A DNA stretch of 64,000 nt from Volvariella volvacea V23 (lineage: Eukaryota; Basidiomycota; Agaricomycetes; Agaricales; Pluteaceae): assembly GCA_000349905.1 (NCBI GenBank), contig KB722745.1, forward strand, positions 825,723 through 889,722, given 5' to 3'. Within the stretch, counting starts at the first letter, position 1, and every line of letters begins with the position of its first letter. The notes under the pieces were generated by a model. It ran no database searches, was not told where the DNA came from, and saw nothing but the letters and a program-made list of their open reading frames with translations. Both the position numbers and the translations under genes were made by a program. Shown here piece by piece: positions 45,101-56,480 of this stretch.

Positions 45101-46703
45101 AGTCTGTGTAGGGTATGCCCAACAAGTAACAGACGCGTTCCACCTGCGATGGGTCTGCAAATTGTGGGTTGTCCACTTTACCGCTAAATTCGACGTTCCC
45201 AATATGAAGGATGGCAGCCACTATCCGGAAGAGGTCAAATTGCTCTTCGACAGTGAAACCAACAACATCCAAAGCACCCTATCACTCCCCATGAGAACGA
45301 ATATATGTGAGTAGAGCGCTTTGACCAACCTTGAGGGCATGCCATTCTTCTGTATCATCAACACCATCCACCTCGCGTCGGCTCTTGTTCAAGTAGTTAT
45401 AATGTTCAATGTCGCTATCCAGCAATAGGCCATCTGACCACCGAAATTAGCCTACGCATGAGAGATTCCTAGGGAGCCTAACCTTTCAGCGCTCCGCCTG
45501 CAGCTAAAAGTTGGTAAAACACGTGAAAACTCCGCTCTGCCTCACTCCTCACTACAACTCGACTCTTCTCCAAAAGGTACCAATCAATATTAGCCCCAGC
45601 AATACTTCCATCCGGCGCAAAGTTGATTCGAATGAACTTGCCGAACCGACTGGAGTTGTTGTTCCGCTGGGTCTGAGCATTTCCGAAGGCTTCCAAAATA
45701 GGGTTGGCTTGAAGAATCTGTCGCTCGAGAAGGCCAAGGCGACTCCTCGCAGTCGTGAAAGACCCGGATCCTGATACTGAGGCTCTGGATGGCCTAGGAG
45801 CGTGTCCTCTTCTAACAGAATTTGACCGTGGTAGACCCATTGAAGGCATTACCGCGAAGGAACTCGTACTGCCGAGCGTTGATGACCTTGCGTGAGTACC
45901 ATCGTGAACATCAGTTGCGATAGCTGCTAGGTATTGGATAACCTTCTTCGTGCTCTCGGTCTTACCAGCGCCAGACTCTCCTCTATGAACATAATTGGCA
46001 CGAGACCACCGAAAGCAAGAAGTCAGCGGCCACGTACGTGATGAGAATACTTTGGTTCTCCCTTTCATCACCCATATTCACCCAAGCGCGTTCAGCGACC
46101 GCGAAAATATGCGGAGGATTCTCATCTCTTCGCTTGCCACGGTATTGTTGGATGATCGCGTCTGAATACAGGGGCAAGCTCTGGTAGGGATTTATAGCGA
46201 CCAAGAACAGCCCTGAATACGTCTGTTGAACTAATTAGCCAAGCCAACCATCGGGTGAACATCCGATCGACTTACATAGATTGCCTCGGAGCCGTATCTC
46301 AATCTCAAGTTATGAACGACGCTAGCCTCGTTCAGAAACGTCAGATCTGCGATATCTTCCACACGGTCGAACTTTGGTGGATTCATCTTGAATAATGCGT
46401 CGTAGGAGACGTGTCGATGCTAATACCGCATCGCACAAGGTTCAATGAATGAAACCCGAACATAGAAAAAAGTCGTAGGAAGGAAACTCATCAGCTATAT
46501 AATACTCAAAACCACGAAAGCGATGGACATACTTCTCCATTCAAAGCCATAACCACTTCCGCACATTTCTCCTCCTCTTTCATCACCCAAGCAGCCAAAT
46601 AACCTTCTCTAACATCAGGTATCCATACCCACTTCTTTTCATTGAATTCTGCCTGTCTCGCTGCCGCCATGGCAGCTTCAGCACTTGACGTCGGTGCAGC
46701 CAT
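39110..46703 (-). CDS. Conventional myosin II heavy chain
   Basis: Actin motor of the cytokinetic ring. The start [30 protein letters not shown] is the N-terminal SH3-like region. Motor motifs in order are [21 protein letters not shown], the P-loop [29 protein letters not shown] (switch 1), [11 protein letters not shown] (switch 2), and [13 protein letters not shown]. Then come the actin-binding region [36 protein letters not shown], and the converter [14 protein letters not shown]. One or two IQ-like segments ([23 protein letters not shown]) precede a very long heptad-repeat coiled coil of more than 1300 residues. The estimated total is about 2250 residues with roughly ten introns. The C-terminus is SARKVNDT. 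The uninterrupted coiled coil and lack of a DIL or chitin synthase domain exclude class V and class XVII. Homologs are S. pombe Myo2 and yeast Myo1. Confidence 0.95.
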
Positions 46704-46997
46704 CTTGAACAGTTATTATTATCGCTCCTCAAGTCCTCTCGCTTTCAAGCCTCAATACTTCAACTTGTTCGTTCGTGGTCGATAACACAAAGACCGAAAG
46801 TTAACAACAAAAACGTTGTTGTTCAGTTGTGCGGCGTTCCTCGGTGGATAGATTGTTCCAGTGCCAGTTGATTGATCCCCCTGTGCGGTATGGTATCAAC
46901 TATCGCAAATCGTGTCGGTGTGATAAGTCGTGAACTAGGTAGATCGTTATGCAGGGGAAAACGTCGCCTTGGTGAAGTGAAAGAGAGACGTTGAAGG
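46704..46997. promoter_or_regulatory. Upstream region of the myosin II gene
   Basis: About 300 bp from the myosin start to the assembly gap. It should hold the myosin promoter and possibly the end of the dioxygenase transcript. No element was identified. Confidence 0.35.
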
Positions 46998-47097
46998 NNN
47001 NNNNNNNNNNNNNNNNNNNNNNNNNNNNNNNNNNNNNNNNNNNNNNNNNNNNNNNNNNNNNNNNNNNNNNNNNNNNNNNNNNNNNNNNNNNNNNNNN
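46998..47097. other. Assembly gap (100 N) at dioxygenase 3' end
   Basis: A run of 100 N of unknown true length. It most likely hides the last exon and stop codon of the Ppo-like gene, whose final visible exon ends in a splice donor near 47140. Confidence 0.97.
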
Positions 47098-50000
47098 AAG
47101 TACACATGCACACGTTGGTGTATCTGTGACATACCTTGATGACGAGAGAATCGGGCCAAGGAAGAACATATCCACGGGTGCCAATGAATTGGCTCCTAAC
47201 AACTTGGTGCCACCGTTCTCTGAATCTAAAGCGGGAAAAATGAGTCCAACTGTTCCGCATTTTGTCGAGTGTCTGTGCCATACCTGGTAAACTTGCCAGA
47301 TGCCCCAGGTCCAAACTGAACATCGGGAAGACTGAGAACAATCTTCAAGATGCTGGGAGCGACCTATAACCAACAATTAGCAACTACACTAGGACAGTGC
47401 AACATCACAACTCACAGTTTCAAAGAATGAAGAAGACACGAGGCTATAGAAATTTCTGATTAGTTATCACTCGTTGACAGGGGGAACTGTCACTACATAC
47501 CCATACTCCCCGAGGGCGATAATGCCAGTAGTCTCGGGTTTGCGATCGAATGAAGCAGTCAAGGGCTGAGCTCCAAAGACAGCAGGCTACAAACCAGAGG
47601 ATGTTAGACCAGCAGAACGCAAAAAAGAGCAGATTTCCTTACATCCGTGTTGGCAGAATCAACATCCACCAAAACATGGTCTCCGGCCTTGATCTTAGCC
47701 TCCGTCGTAGCTGTATCCTTCACTGCTGTCCTAAACGCTCCCGACACAGGAGGATCGATCCTCAACGCTTCTCTCACATAGCCCATAAACACTTTCAGCC
47801 CCTCCTTATCTCCCTTCTCAGCCTTCTCAGCTGCCTTCACAAGCTCCTCCTTCGCCCTCGCATGCTCAGGATTCAAGTAGAAGTTGACCACATGCGACAG
47901 AGCTTGTGAGAAGTGAGCAGAGGTAGGAACGACGGCTGCAAAGATGTAAGTGGAAGTTTGTTCGGGTGTCCATCCCTTGTTAGCGTCTTTGACGGATTTG
48001 AGGAATTCATAGGAAGCCTTGCCCTCAGACTTGATGACGTCGCGGAGAGTCTGTCTGAAGACGGACTGTACTGGAAGTCAGACCCAACTCCTCAAATCAA
48101 AGCGAAGGAGATGAACCCACCTCAACACTAGAGAGATCATCTTGTGTGGCATCAGTGATAATTTGTGCCGCGCGGATTGCGCTCTCGCGGAGTCGCCAAT
48201 CATGGGCAGGGTCAAACGTCAAGAAGACGTATCTACTCAACGTTAGTCATCAACTTCTGAAGCGCTAGAGTTCTATCATACCTCGCTACGTCCGAGAACA
48301 AATCGTAGATGTTCTGCTCGTAATGCTGTCCATTCTGGCGATCTTGAGTCTTCAAGTTCAATCCAGTCTGCGAAACCAATATCATTCAATCCTGATGATG
48401 TACGGATGATCATACAAGGACTTACGATTTGCTCAGAAATCCAATGTAAAGGCAGAAGATTAATCACATCCTTGACAACGTCGAGATATTTCTCGGGTCG
48501 TCCAATATGGCTCACAGTCTTCTGCTTCACGAGGTGCTGGGTCCTCTCCGCGAAGAACTTGGCCAATTTAGTTCCTTGGGAGGCAAGAACTTTAGTAACA
48601 GCTGCTTGCCCTTTCTGCAAGTCGCGCAAAGCTGCCCGGAGTATTGCTTCGTTCTTATCAGTGATTGGTCCGCGGATCTGTTAAATGACCACTGGTTTGA
48701 GTATCCATGTCCGATTGAGACTATGAGGCACGACTCACAACAGATTCTGGTACAATGAGATCCCGAACAACTGTGAACAATCGCTCCTCGTAAGGAGATG
48801 CAAAAGATGCCTGATCAGCGAGGACAGCCTTGACTGCTCCGTAGGTCTTCAAGTGCACAATGGGTCGAGGAAGTTCTGGCCTAGTCCACTTGTACTTGTG
48901 CACAAACTTCTTAGTAGCAGGATCCTTGGACATATGATCCTTCATAACTGAGGGTACCGTGAATGGGAAGTGGGCATAAGCAGAGCCAGCTGGGTAGTGA
49001 TTAGGCAGAGTTCGGAAGAGCAACTTGGTAAGCAGTCCTCCGTAAGATCCATCCTTCTTGTCGTATTGGCAGTCTTGGTATCCCCAAGCAGTGAGGTTGT
49101 ATGCTGTTAAGGAAGATCATAAGGTCAAGAACGCGAATGAAAGTAAGTGGAAAAACGCACGTGTATAGTCGACAGTCAAGAACCTGTCACCCCGAGTGAG
49201 ACAGACGGCATCAGCTAGAATAGCACGGGAGATGGTGTATCCTGGGCACAGGCCAGCTCCTGGTCCTGGAACTTTGGCTTGTTCAGCTTGTAATCCCACG
49301 TATAGCTCCAGATTGTTGATATCCCGATACAGCTTTTCCGCGGTTTCCTATAACAAGCTGTAAGGATACGTGAAAGAGGCTGAGGGCGTTGGTATACTTA
49401 CCGAAACCTTCGGGTCCGGATTCCATTCAACAAATGTCTTGTATGCTTGATTTTAACACTGTCAGTCAGCGCTCGGTGGACCCATGAAAAACTTACGCCT
49501 CAACCCAATAAACTTCCTGAATTCATTCAACTATACGCCAAGATCAGCACTGACTCAGCTCCTTCGGTGACAATAGACTTACAGAGCAAGTTCCCCATGT
49601 CCTACCCTGTTCGATTCCCATAATCTCAATGACACGCAAAACTTCCGGTGTTCCGCGCGCCCGGAATGAACCAGATCTCCATTCAGTGGCATTCTGAAGG
49701 ATGCGCGCGAGATCATCATCGCTGAAACGGCCATCAGGTCCGCGATTGATTCTACAATCAATCCATCAGCATTTGTGCGCGGAATGGAATACTCGACGAT
49801 AATACTTGCCCTCCGAAAGTCCAAGTCTTCACGTCACCGAGTTTGGCCATGTGCTTGGCCACACCTTCACTAAAGGTCCTGGGGGTGAGCTAGGAGTAGA
49901 CGTATCACTCAGCTGTTCTCTTTTTCAGGCGAACAAACCGCTCACATTCTTGTAATTATCGCCAAAGACGTCCTTGAATTGGCGCTCTGTCCACTCGGTG

Positions 50001-51560
50001 TCCTTCTCGGACAAGGTAGCATGCCAGCGATAGAGGCTGTTGAATTCCAATGAAACGACGTTTCCTTCACCCCGAGGTGAAACTTCGTGATTCCCTTCTC
50101 GTGTGGCCTGAAAAATGAATGCAGTTAATGGATATCGCATCATATGGAAAGTCACAGAAACTGACCATCAAGGGGTCCAACCTCCAGTCAGACCCGTCAC
50201 GAACAAGTCCAAGGATGGCGCCGACATAATCTATTATAGGCATCGGTCAGCAAGTTGTACATTGCTTAAAAGCAATTTGCTCACCTCCGAGGATGATGTG
50301 CATGAAGTATCCACAGTTGACGAGGCGTGTGCGGTGGAACAGCTCGTCATCTTGGATTTGGAGTTGCTCGGGATCAGTGATAGTTGTAGGATCCTTGAAC
50401 GTCCCATTCTCATTGATATCCAGCAATTTTTGTGCTACGTACTTTAAGGAAGTCAGCCATCTAGCATATATGCGCGTCAGATTGCAACTCACGTTATGGT
50501 TCCTGCTGAGCAAGACCAGCAATGCGCAACTGGCAGGAGGCATGAAGAGCAACCTCCTGTCCGCGAACACGTCTTCGAACAACTTTCCAGTTCCGTCCTT
50601 CCTCCTAATGGAGTCAACTTGAGCTTGAGTGCTTCCATAAAGAATACTCAAGTCCAAGTAGCTGCTGGTCTTGTTGATCGTCCAATCCTTATGGTCGGTA
50701 TCGAATATGCTGTGAATGACCAGATCTGCAAACGCGAAGAACAGGCTTGAAATCCCATCTGGGTGCCCCTCGAACTTCTCCCTCTTCAAGAGGGTGTCAA
50801 AGACCAGTCCTGGGTCAGGCAGCACAGAGGCAGGAATGATGCTCGACGAAGGAACAGATCGGGCGTAGGGCGTTCCTGCTTTTCCCAGGTCAGGGAAAAG
50901 TGGGTTGTAGTTGGACCCATCGGTGGAACGGAAGGCGTATCTGACAGCGGTATTGTTTTTTGTACGCGGCGCAACAGCTTGCTGGGTAGCGAAGACCTGC
51001 TCTGGATGTGAAGGTGGCGGTACGGACAAGTAGCCACTGGGAGGGTGGGGAAGGTCCTTGTACACTGATAACGGGATGTTGATGAGTTGCCGACCAAATT
51101 GAATGGTGAGCGGAAGCAAATCTGATTAGCACACTTACGCAGTCCAATCACGACCTGTTGGAGTCTGGCAGAGATGTCGCTCTCCTTGAGGCGGGACATC
51201 AATACGAGGACTTTCTCGAGCTACGTGCACCTCTGTGTCAAAATTCTAGGCTATATGCATGGCGCGAAACTCGTACCAGAAGCTCGCGATCGTCGAGGCC
51301 AGCAGAATTGGCATTCTTGATCGCATCCAAGTAAGCCGGCTACGGATGTCGTCAGTTCAGCGATGTGCACTTGCTTCGGATGCGCATCGACCTACCAGAT
51401 CCTCGATGGAGAAGGCTGGCTTTGCCACAAGCGCGTGGATCTCAGACCACCGCCTCTCATGCACCTCAGTTTCTGGCTGAGCACCATCTGTGTCGTAGGG
51501 TGCCCTGGACTCAGAAATCGAATCGATGGTCTGCGCAAATTGCTTAATGATACGACTCAT
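47098..51560 (-). CDS. Ppo-like fatty acid dioxygenase–P450 fusion, 3' end in gap
   Basis: Heme dioxygenase of the linoleate diol synthase / psi-factor-producing oxygenase family, making hydroperoxy fatty acids used as oxylipin signals. It starts MSRIIKQFAQTIDSISESRA at 51560. The peroxidase-like domain includes ADLVIHSIFDTDHKDW (distal heme His), NKTSSYLDLSILYGS, and EFNSLYRWHATLSEKD with the catalytic Tyr and proximal His of the YRWH motif. A P450-like domain follows, with ExxR in GYVREALRIDPPVSG. Where PpoA-type enzymes carry the heme-thiolate Cys, this protein reads IIALGEYGLVSSSFF across an intron near 47443-47501, with no Cys. The C-terminal block ILKIVLSLPDVQFGPGASGKFTRF is typical. 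More than fifteen short introns. The end is lost in the gap. It is probably an active dioxygenase with a degenerate diol-synthase half. Confidence 0.9.
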
Positions 51561-52311
51561 AATGTTAGACACGGAAGGTGGTAAGGTAAGAGGCAGAAAG
51601 AAAGAACCAGAGGTGGGTGGAGCGGGGACAGCCAGACAGGGTATTTGTACTCGATGGTGCAATTCTCTGTGTACATATTTCAAACGTCCCACTGCGATGA
51701 TAATCAGGGAATGTCTGGAGCTAGATGTCTTGAAGTTACATTCAGATCGGAGGTTCGCATTCTCCAGACCCCAAATGGGATTGCATTACCCATGAGGTTA
51801 CGTGCGACTTGACGTTGATAACCGAGGGAGCCCACAATAACAAGGATGACCATGTTGAATGAGAAGTAGCCCAGCAGGACAGACTTCAGGGGCCGTCATA
51901 CAGCCTTTCATCACACGGCAAGTACGGAAAAAGGGCGAAGATGACCAAAGGGAAGATCATCGCCACAGCACAGGCACCAATTGGTCCCGTTTGCAGCATC
52001 ACAAGAACCAGAACCATCAACCAAAATAGCAGCTCTCAATCCTGACATTGGGCCAAGCAAACTCAAGCACGGTCGAGAATCGAATCATATGCTCCATCTT
52101 TCCAAGCACGACACCCATCCGCACAGATCTATGTAAAGGAACGCCGTTCTGGCCATGATTGCAGCGAGATAACCGGATCGGAGCAATTGTCAGCAGGAAT
52201 GACTTCCCAGACAGCAATTAATAGACAAACAACGTCGAACGCCCATGGGTATACGATATAGGATGTACATGGCAAGGAGTGTGAAGAGTGTAGAACCCTT
52301 CCATTGGGATT
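51561..52311. other. Intergenic, dioxygenase promoter and YKT6 3' flank
   Basis: 751 bp. It contains a minus-strand frame of 43 codons (52017 to 51886) that is strongly hydrophobic in its first 30 residues and ends before a polar tail. I cannot assign it. Otherwise this should be the promoter of the dioxygenase gene and the YKT6 3' region. Confidence 0.35.
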
Positions 52312-53105
52312 CTACATGACGACGCAGCAAGAGTTTTGCTAAAGCAACAAATTTGAGAGGTGGTAGAATAGTATGTGCGAGAACCCACCTTCTTCGCCGT
52401 CTTGTAGAACATCTTGCTCTGAGACGAAAGAGCAGTAGATCGCTGAACCAAATCCTCCAACTTCTCTCCTCGCTGTAGTACCGACTCAATCGTCTTATGC
52501 TGCGGAAGTTACGGTACGTTTAGTTAATGGCTCTCATATACCGAAATCTCCGGGGAGTAGGGTAGGTGCTTGAGTGGATGAATGATACGTACCAGCACGA
52601 TCTTTGTCTCGTCCAGTTCTTGCTGGACCTTCATTATGGTGTCTGCCTGCCTAGGGTCCTGGTACTTCTGGAGGTAGGTGTTGATTTCGGGGAAATTGAT
52701 CGCAGAGGGATTACCAAAGGATGATTGGGGCACTTTGGCAGTAAAATCGTCTAGAATCTTTGCTAGCACGGAGAATGCTGGTCGAACTGGGTACTCCTGG
52801 TCCGTAACGATGACGGCTAGAGGTGGTGTCAGACGGAGACCAGCACTGTAAAAGGCATGATACGCACCAGCAAGCTGTTCAGCTCCGCCTCTATTATAGA
52901 TATGCGCAATATAGTTGTTCTCCTGAACGCTCTGCCTCTGTCCTTGTGGAGTGCGCTCCGATACGGTCTTGGCTAAGAACGTCATAAACTCCCCCACTGA
53001 GCCCCTCTGATAAAAGGAAAATGTTGAAAGGTCATTCGCGGAGCTCAAGATGGTGCTTGTGCCCGAAGGTGGGGCGAGAACAACAGCAAGTGAGTAAATC
53101 TTCAT
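52312..53105 (-). CDS. YKT6: R-SNARE Ykt6
   Basis: Lipid-anchored R-SNARE used in ER-Golgi, Golgi, vacuole and autophagosome fusion. It starts [13 protein letters not shown] at 53105; upstream in-frame codons are not conserved. The longin domain includes [20 protein letters not shown] and [21 protein letters not shown]. The SNARE motif has [21 protein letters not shown], with the zero-layer Arg. The last exon, read from an acceptor near 52339, encodes QNSCCVVM. Its tandem cysteines and CaaX box (C-V-V-M) are the palmitoylation and farnesylation signals of Ykt6. About 200 residues, four or more exons. The gene shares a short upstream region with the cupin gene on the same strand. Confidence 0.95.
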
Positions 53106-53322
53106 TGTTAGCGGCAAAGGGGCAGATAGTGTAGAGACAAGGTGGAGGCTGGGACTGACGTGACTAAACGACGCTGTGACACCGACATTTATCCCTCTAA
53201 TCATCCAGCGACCCCGCGTAGCCCGCCGAGTCAGCGTACAGTACTATATCAGCGTTTTACAACGACCAAAAGCGTCTATTTCAGCGCTTCAAGGGTGTTT
53301 ACAAGACTCGCCAATACGTGGT

Positions 53323-54060
53323 TTAGGCCTCGGGCTTCAAATACTTGGAATACTCTTCAACCAAAGCCTCGCCACCTTCAACGCCACTGAACAATTCTTT
53401 CAACCCTTCAGCTGTCAAATACTGATGATCCTCCCAATGGAAGCCAGGCACGACAACCTCCGTAATTAAGCAATGTGTCCTGTCCCTCACATCCGGGTCA
53501 TTCTCAGCCTTCTTGAGATCTTCGTCCAACAATCGTGACATTTTCCAAACGCCGGTGCCCAAAACGAGGAATCTGGTTTCACCAGCCTCTGCGTTGGTTC
53601 CCAGGATGTGTTTCTCGATTTTGGGAGGGTTGCCGGGAGTTATGAACGTGTATTCGGCTCGACCTTCGTGCAGGACATGATGGATCTGCGATGTGATCGT
53701 GAAGGTGATAAGCAGGAGATGGGAAGGTAGAGAGCTTACAACCGATTTGTTCATGTGTAAGTATCCTCGGGGCCTTTCATAGGATAAGAAATAGTAAATG
53801 GAAGTGGCGAGTAAGCGCTCTTTGCCCTCTAGAGGAGTGTGTATATTCAGTGCCGGTATACGCGTATCTAATGGTGCCTACCAGCAAAAGGACTAGGTAT
53901 AGTCTCCTTTTGCTCATCCGTAACCACAAAGTAACCTTGCAGTTCGATATCTCAGCCATTGCCTCTTCACAGCGTGATAAGCTAATCACTAACCTCCTTC
54001 AGGATGAGGAATTAACTTGAGGTCTGAGATCAGTTCTGCGCTGGTACCAGAAGATAACAT
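53323..54060 (-). CDS. DUF985 / cupin_5 family protein
   Basis: Small cupin-fold protein of unknown reaction, related to bacterial and fungal DUF985 proteins. Exons join as follows. The start MLSSGTSAELISDLKLIPHPEG at ATG 54060 is followed, across an intron, by GYFVVTDEQKETIPSPFAG, then LATSIYYFLSYERPRGYLHMNKSV. The rest is IHHVLHEGRAEYTFITPG, VLGTGVWKMSRLL and VVPGFHWEDHQYL, ending YLKPEA. The HPEGGYF and PGFHWED blocks, and the His in VLHEG, are family landmarks. About 195 residues, no signal peptide. The whole family is recognised by the pattern; its substrate is not known. Confidence 0.85.
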
Positions 54061-56480
54061 GCTGATATTTCTGGTGAAACAAGGAGGTGATCAAGAGTCT
54101 TTGCCAATGTACTGCTATGTTTAACTAGCGGCCTCCCCATCCCCAACGGCCTACAGCGGCATCAGAGTTCTTTGATGACTTCACATGCTAACCAACAAGA
54201 CTACTGCCCCACCCTCTGACTTCTAAATGGTGTAGCGTACACAGCGTTTGAATACATCTCCGTGTCGGCGGATCAGCGAGTTCTTCTAGCCATAGAACTG
54301 ATTTTCACCACGACAAATCTAGGTAAGTTCAGTTTACATTTGCACTGCTTATCTTCCAAAGGTTGTGCACATCTTGACCGCATAATTGCCCAACGCCCTG
54401 TTCCGGCATACGTGCGTGTCCCAGTGATAAGCACGGCATGATACCAGCAATTGAAGGGCAGGTTTCTTGTGTCCCTAATCTGCACGCCCCCAGAAATCAC
54501 TCATCCTGCCAACACACGCGCACAATATCCTCCGCGCTGCAACACGAGCAGGTCCACCACCAAGCAAACACTCGCTTTTGACACCCCAAAGCCTCATATA
54601 CTAACTGCCAATTTTAGCATGCCATATTCTACATTGGTTTACAACCAGCATGGCGTTGACAATGATTTTCCCTTCCTCGGCGATGTGCGATGTCCAATGG
54701 GGTACATCGGAATCGCAAGCCTTGTTTTCACTGGCACTCGCCGCGTTCTCCACGTTTTTTTGCAAGGACAGACACTCGACAGTGACATAACGTCGGCGTC
54801 TCGATACCAGCGAACGTGCACGGTCCCGAAAATTGCAATTCATAGTGGAAAAAGAAGCAGCAGTTGGCAATCTCGTACCACTTGTTGATAGACGCCCATC
54901 TTCTGTCGATTTTTTTCTTCTGACAGCTATTCGCGCCAGTTCAGTGTGTCCTTTGTTCAGTTTTTGGTCGTAATTGTGATAGGAACATTGAGAAGACTCG
55001 GAAAGACCCACAGACATACAAACTATTTGATCGTAATACAGCTACTTCCAGCCGCGGGGCCTGTATCATTACTGTGGGGGTTCCCGTGAATCTATTGACC
55101 ACGGATTACCTTCCGCGGATAGGTAGGAGAACTGCCAGTACCAGTGGGGCAGGGAGGAAGGAAGTAAGAAAACGCCGATGTCGCGATCTATCAGAAATTG
55201 AATTAAGCTAGTCTTGAATGTCAGTGCCAGGCACTTTAACATGTCAATTGCAGCTGAGCGTTCTTCGAGGATATACGCCGTTAAGTCCACTGTTGACAAG
55301 GATAGCTTCTGCACGACCCACTTCTTTTCGTCCTTCTATTTGTTGGATTCAATAGCTGATCTAGTCGACGTTAACAGCTCTTATCTGTAGGCCCTAGGCC
55401 GCGGCGCTCGGTGTCGTAGAAGTCACTGATCAAAACGTGAAAAGCTGTTTAACTGTTGGCGAGTGCTGTTGCATTTCATAATCCTCATGATTACTGGCTA
55501 CGATATGACCAAGATCCATCAGCGACGGTGTCATTCCGACGTTCTTTGAGCGCCTACGATCGGCGTCCACTTCTTTTGCGGCGATTAAACACGCATGCAT
55601 CCCACTCTGAGCCGCGCGTCAAAAGACAGCACCAACTAGACGACATGCGCCTGCACGAGGAATATTCAATGTCGACATTCTAGGTCCCTTACGACAAGTC
55701 TTCGTATTTGGTGATATGCACCTGCAATGTTTTTCTAGAATTCCAGGACTGACGTTAGGCCCTCGTAGGCAAGGTAAGTCCAAGGCTGTGCTGCAGCGGG
55801 CGGTGGCACCGTGGCCCACAGAAGCCTCCCAACACAGGCACAAGACGAATTCAGACTACAGTTGATGGGAGAAGCGCATGTGTGCAGAGTGATCACGATG
55901 ATGTCTATATTTTGATACCCTATCGTTACAACTACTGACGACTTTATGCACAAACGTGGGGCGAGTCAGATATGTACGGCTGTTAGCAAATATAAAACAA
56001 AGGGCAAATCGAAAACGACTGAATGGCGTCGGCAAAAGAAGGTATATGCACACGAACGAAGAGAAATGGGGTATTTAATACTAAAGTACAACAATCTGTG
56101 TGTGTGGGTTCTGTAAACGTAGAAAAAGTGGTGATGAGAGTGTGTGTGCGTGTGCGTGTGTAGGTATAAACGCTTCGAAGCGTGGTGCTGGTGCTGGTGT
56201 ATGCGAGGGAAGAGGATAAGATGAGATCAAAGCGACGAAACAGAAGGAGAACAAGAACAAAACGAATAAATCAGCCACAAAAGGGGATGTCCAAAACGAG
56301 CTCGAAAGCACAGTCCATAGTAAGAAGAAAGGGCTCCTGCATCAAAAAGGGCGGATGCCTACTCAAGAGTCAAAAGCAGTAAAGAACAGAACGAAAGAAA
56401 AAGGCGACGCATGCTAGCGCGGTCCCAGCCTGTCGCCGTCGTCCCAAGCCCCAATCTCACCCGCCCAATCTCGCCCAAGC
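54061..56480. other. Intergenic region without recognised gene
   Basis: 2.4 kb between the cupin gene start and the stop of the F-box gene. Frames of up to 145 codons overlap on opposite strands at 54.4-55.0 kb without recognisable domains. A GT/GC-rich microsatellite-like stretch lies at about 56135-56165. The segment 55.95-56.45 kb is purine-rich on the plus strand and is probably the F-box 3' untranslated region. Confidence 0.4.

Noticed and set aside
46823..47376. Open frames running through the N gap
   Set aside because: They translate undetermined bases; the real structure there is the 3' end of the dioxygenase gene and cannot be read.
56135..56165. GT/GC dinucleotide-like tract
   Set aside because: Imperfect short microsatellite; ordinary in eukaryotic intergenic DNA.
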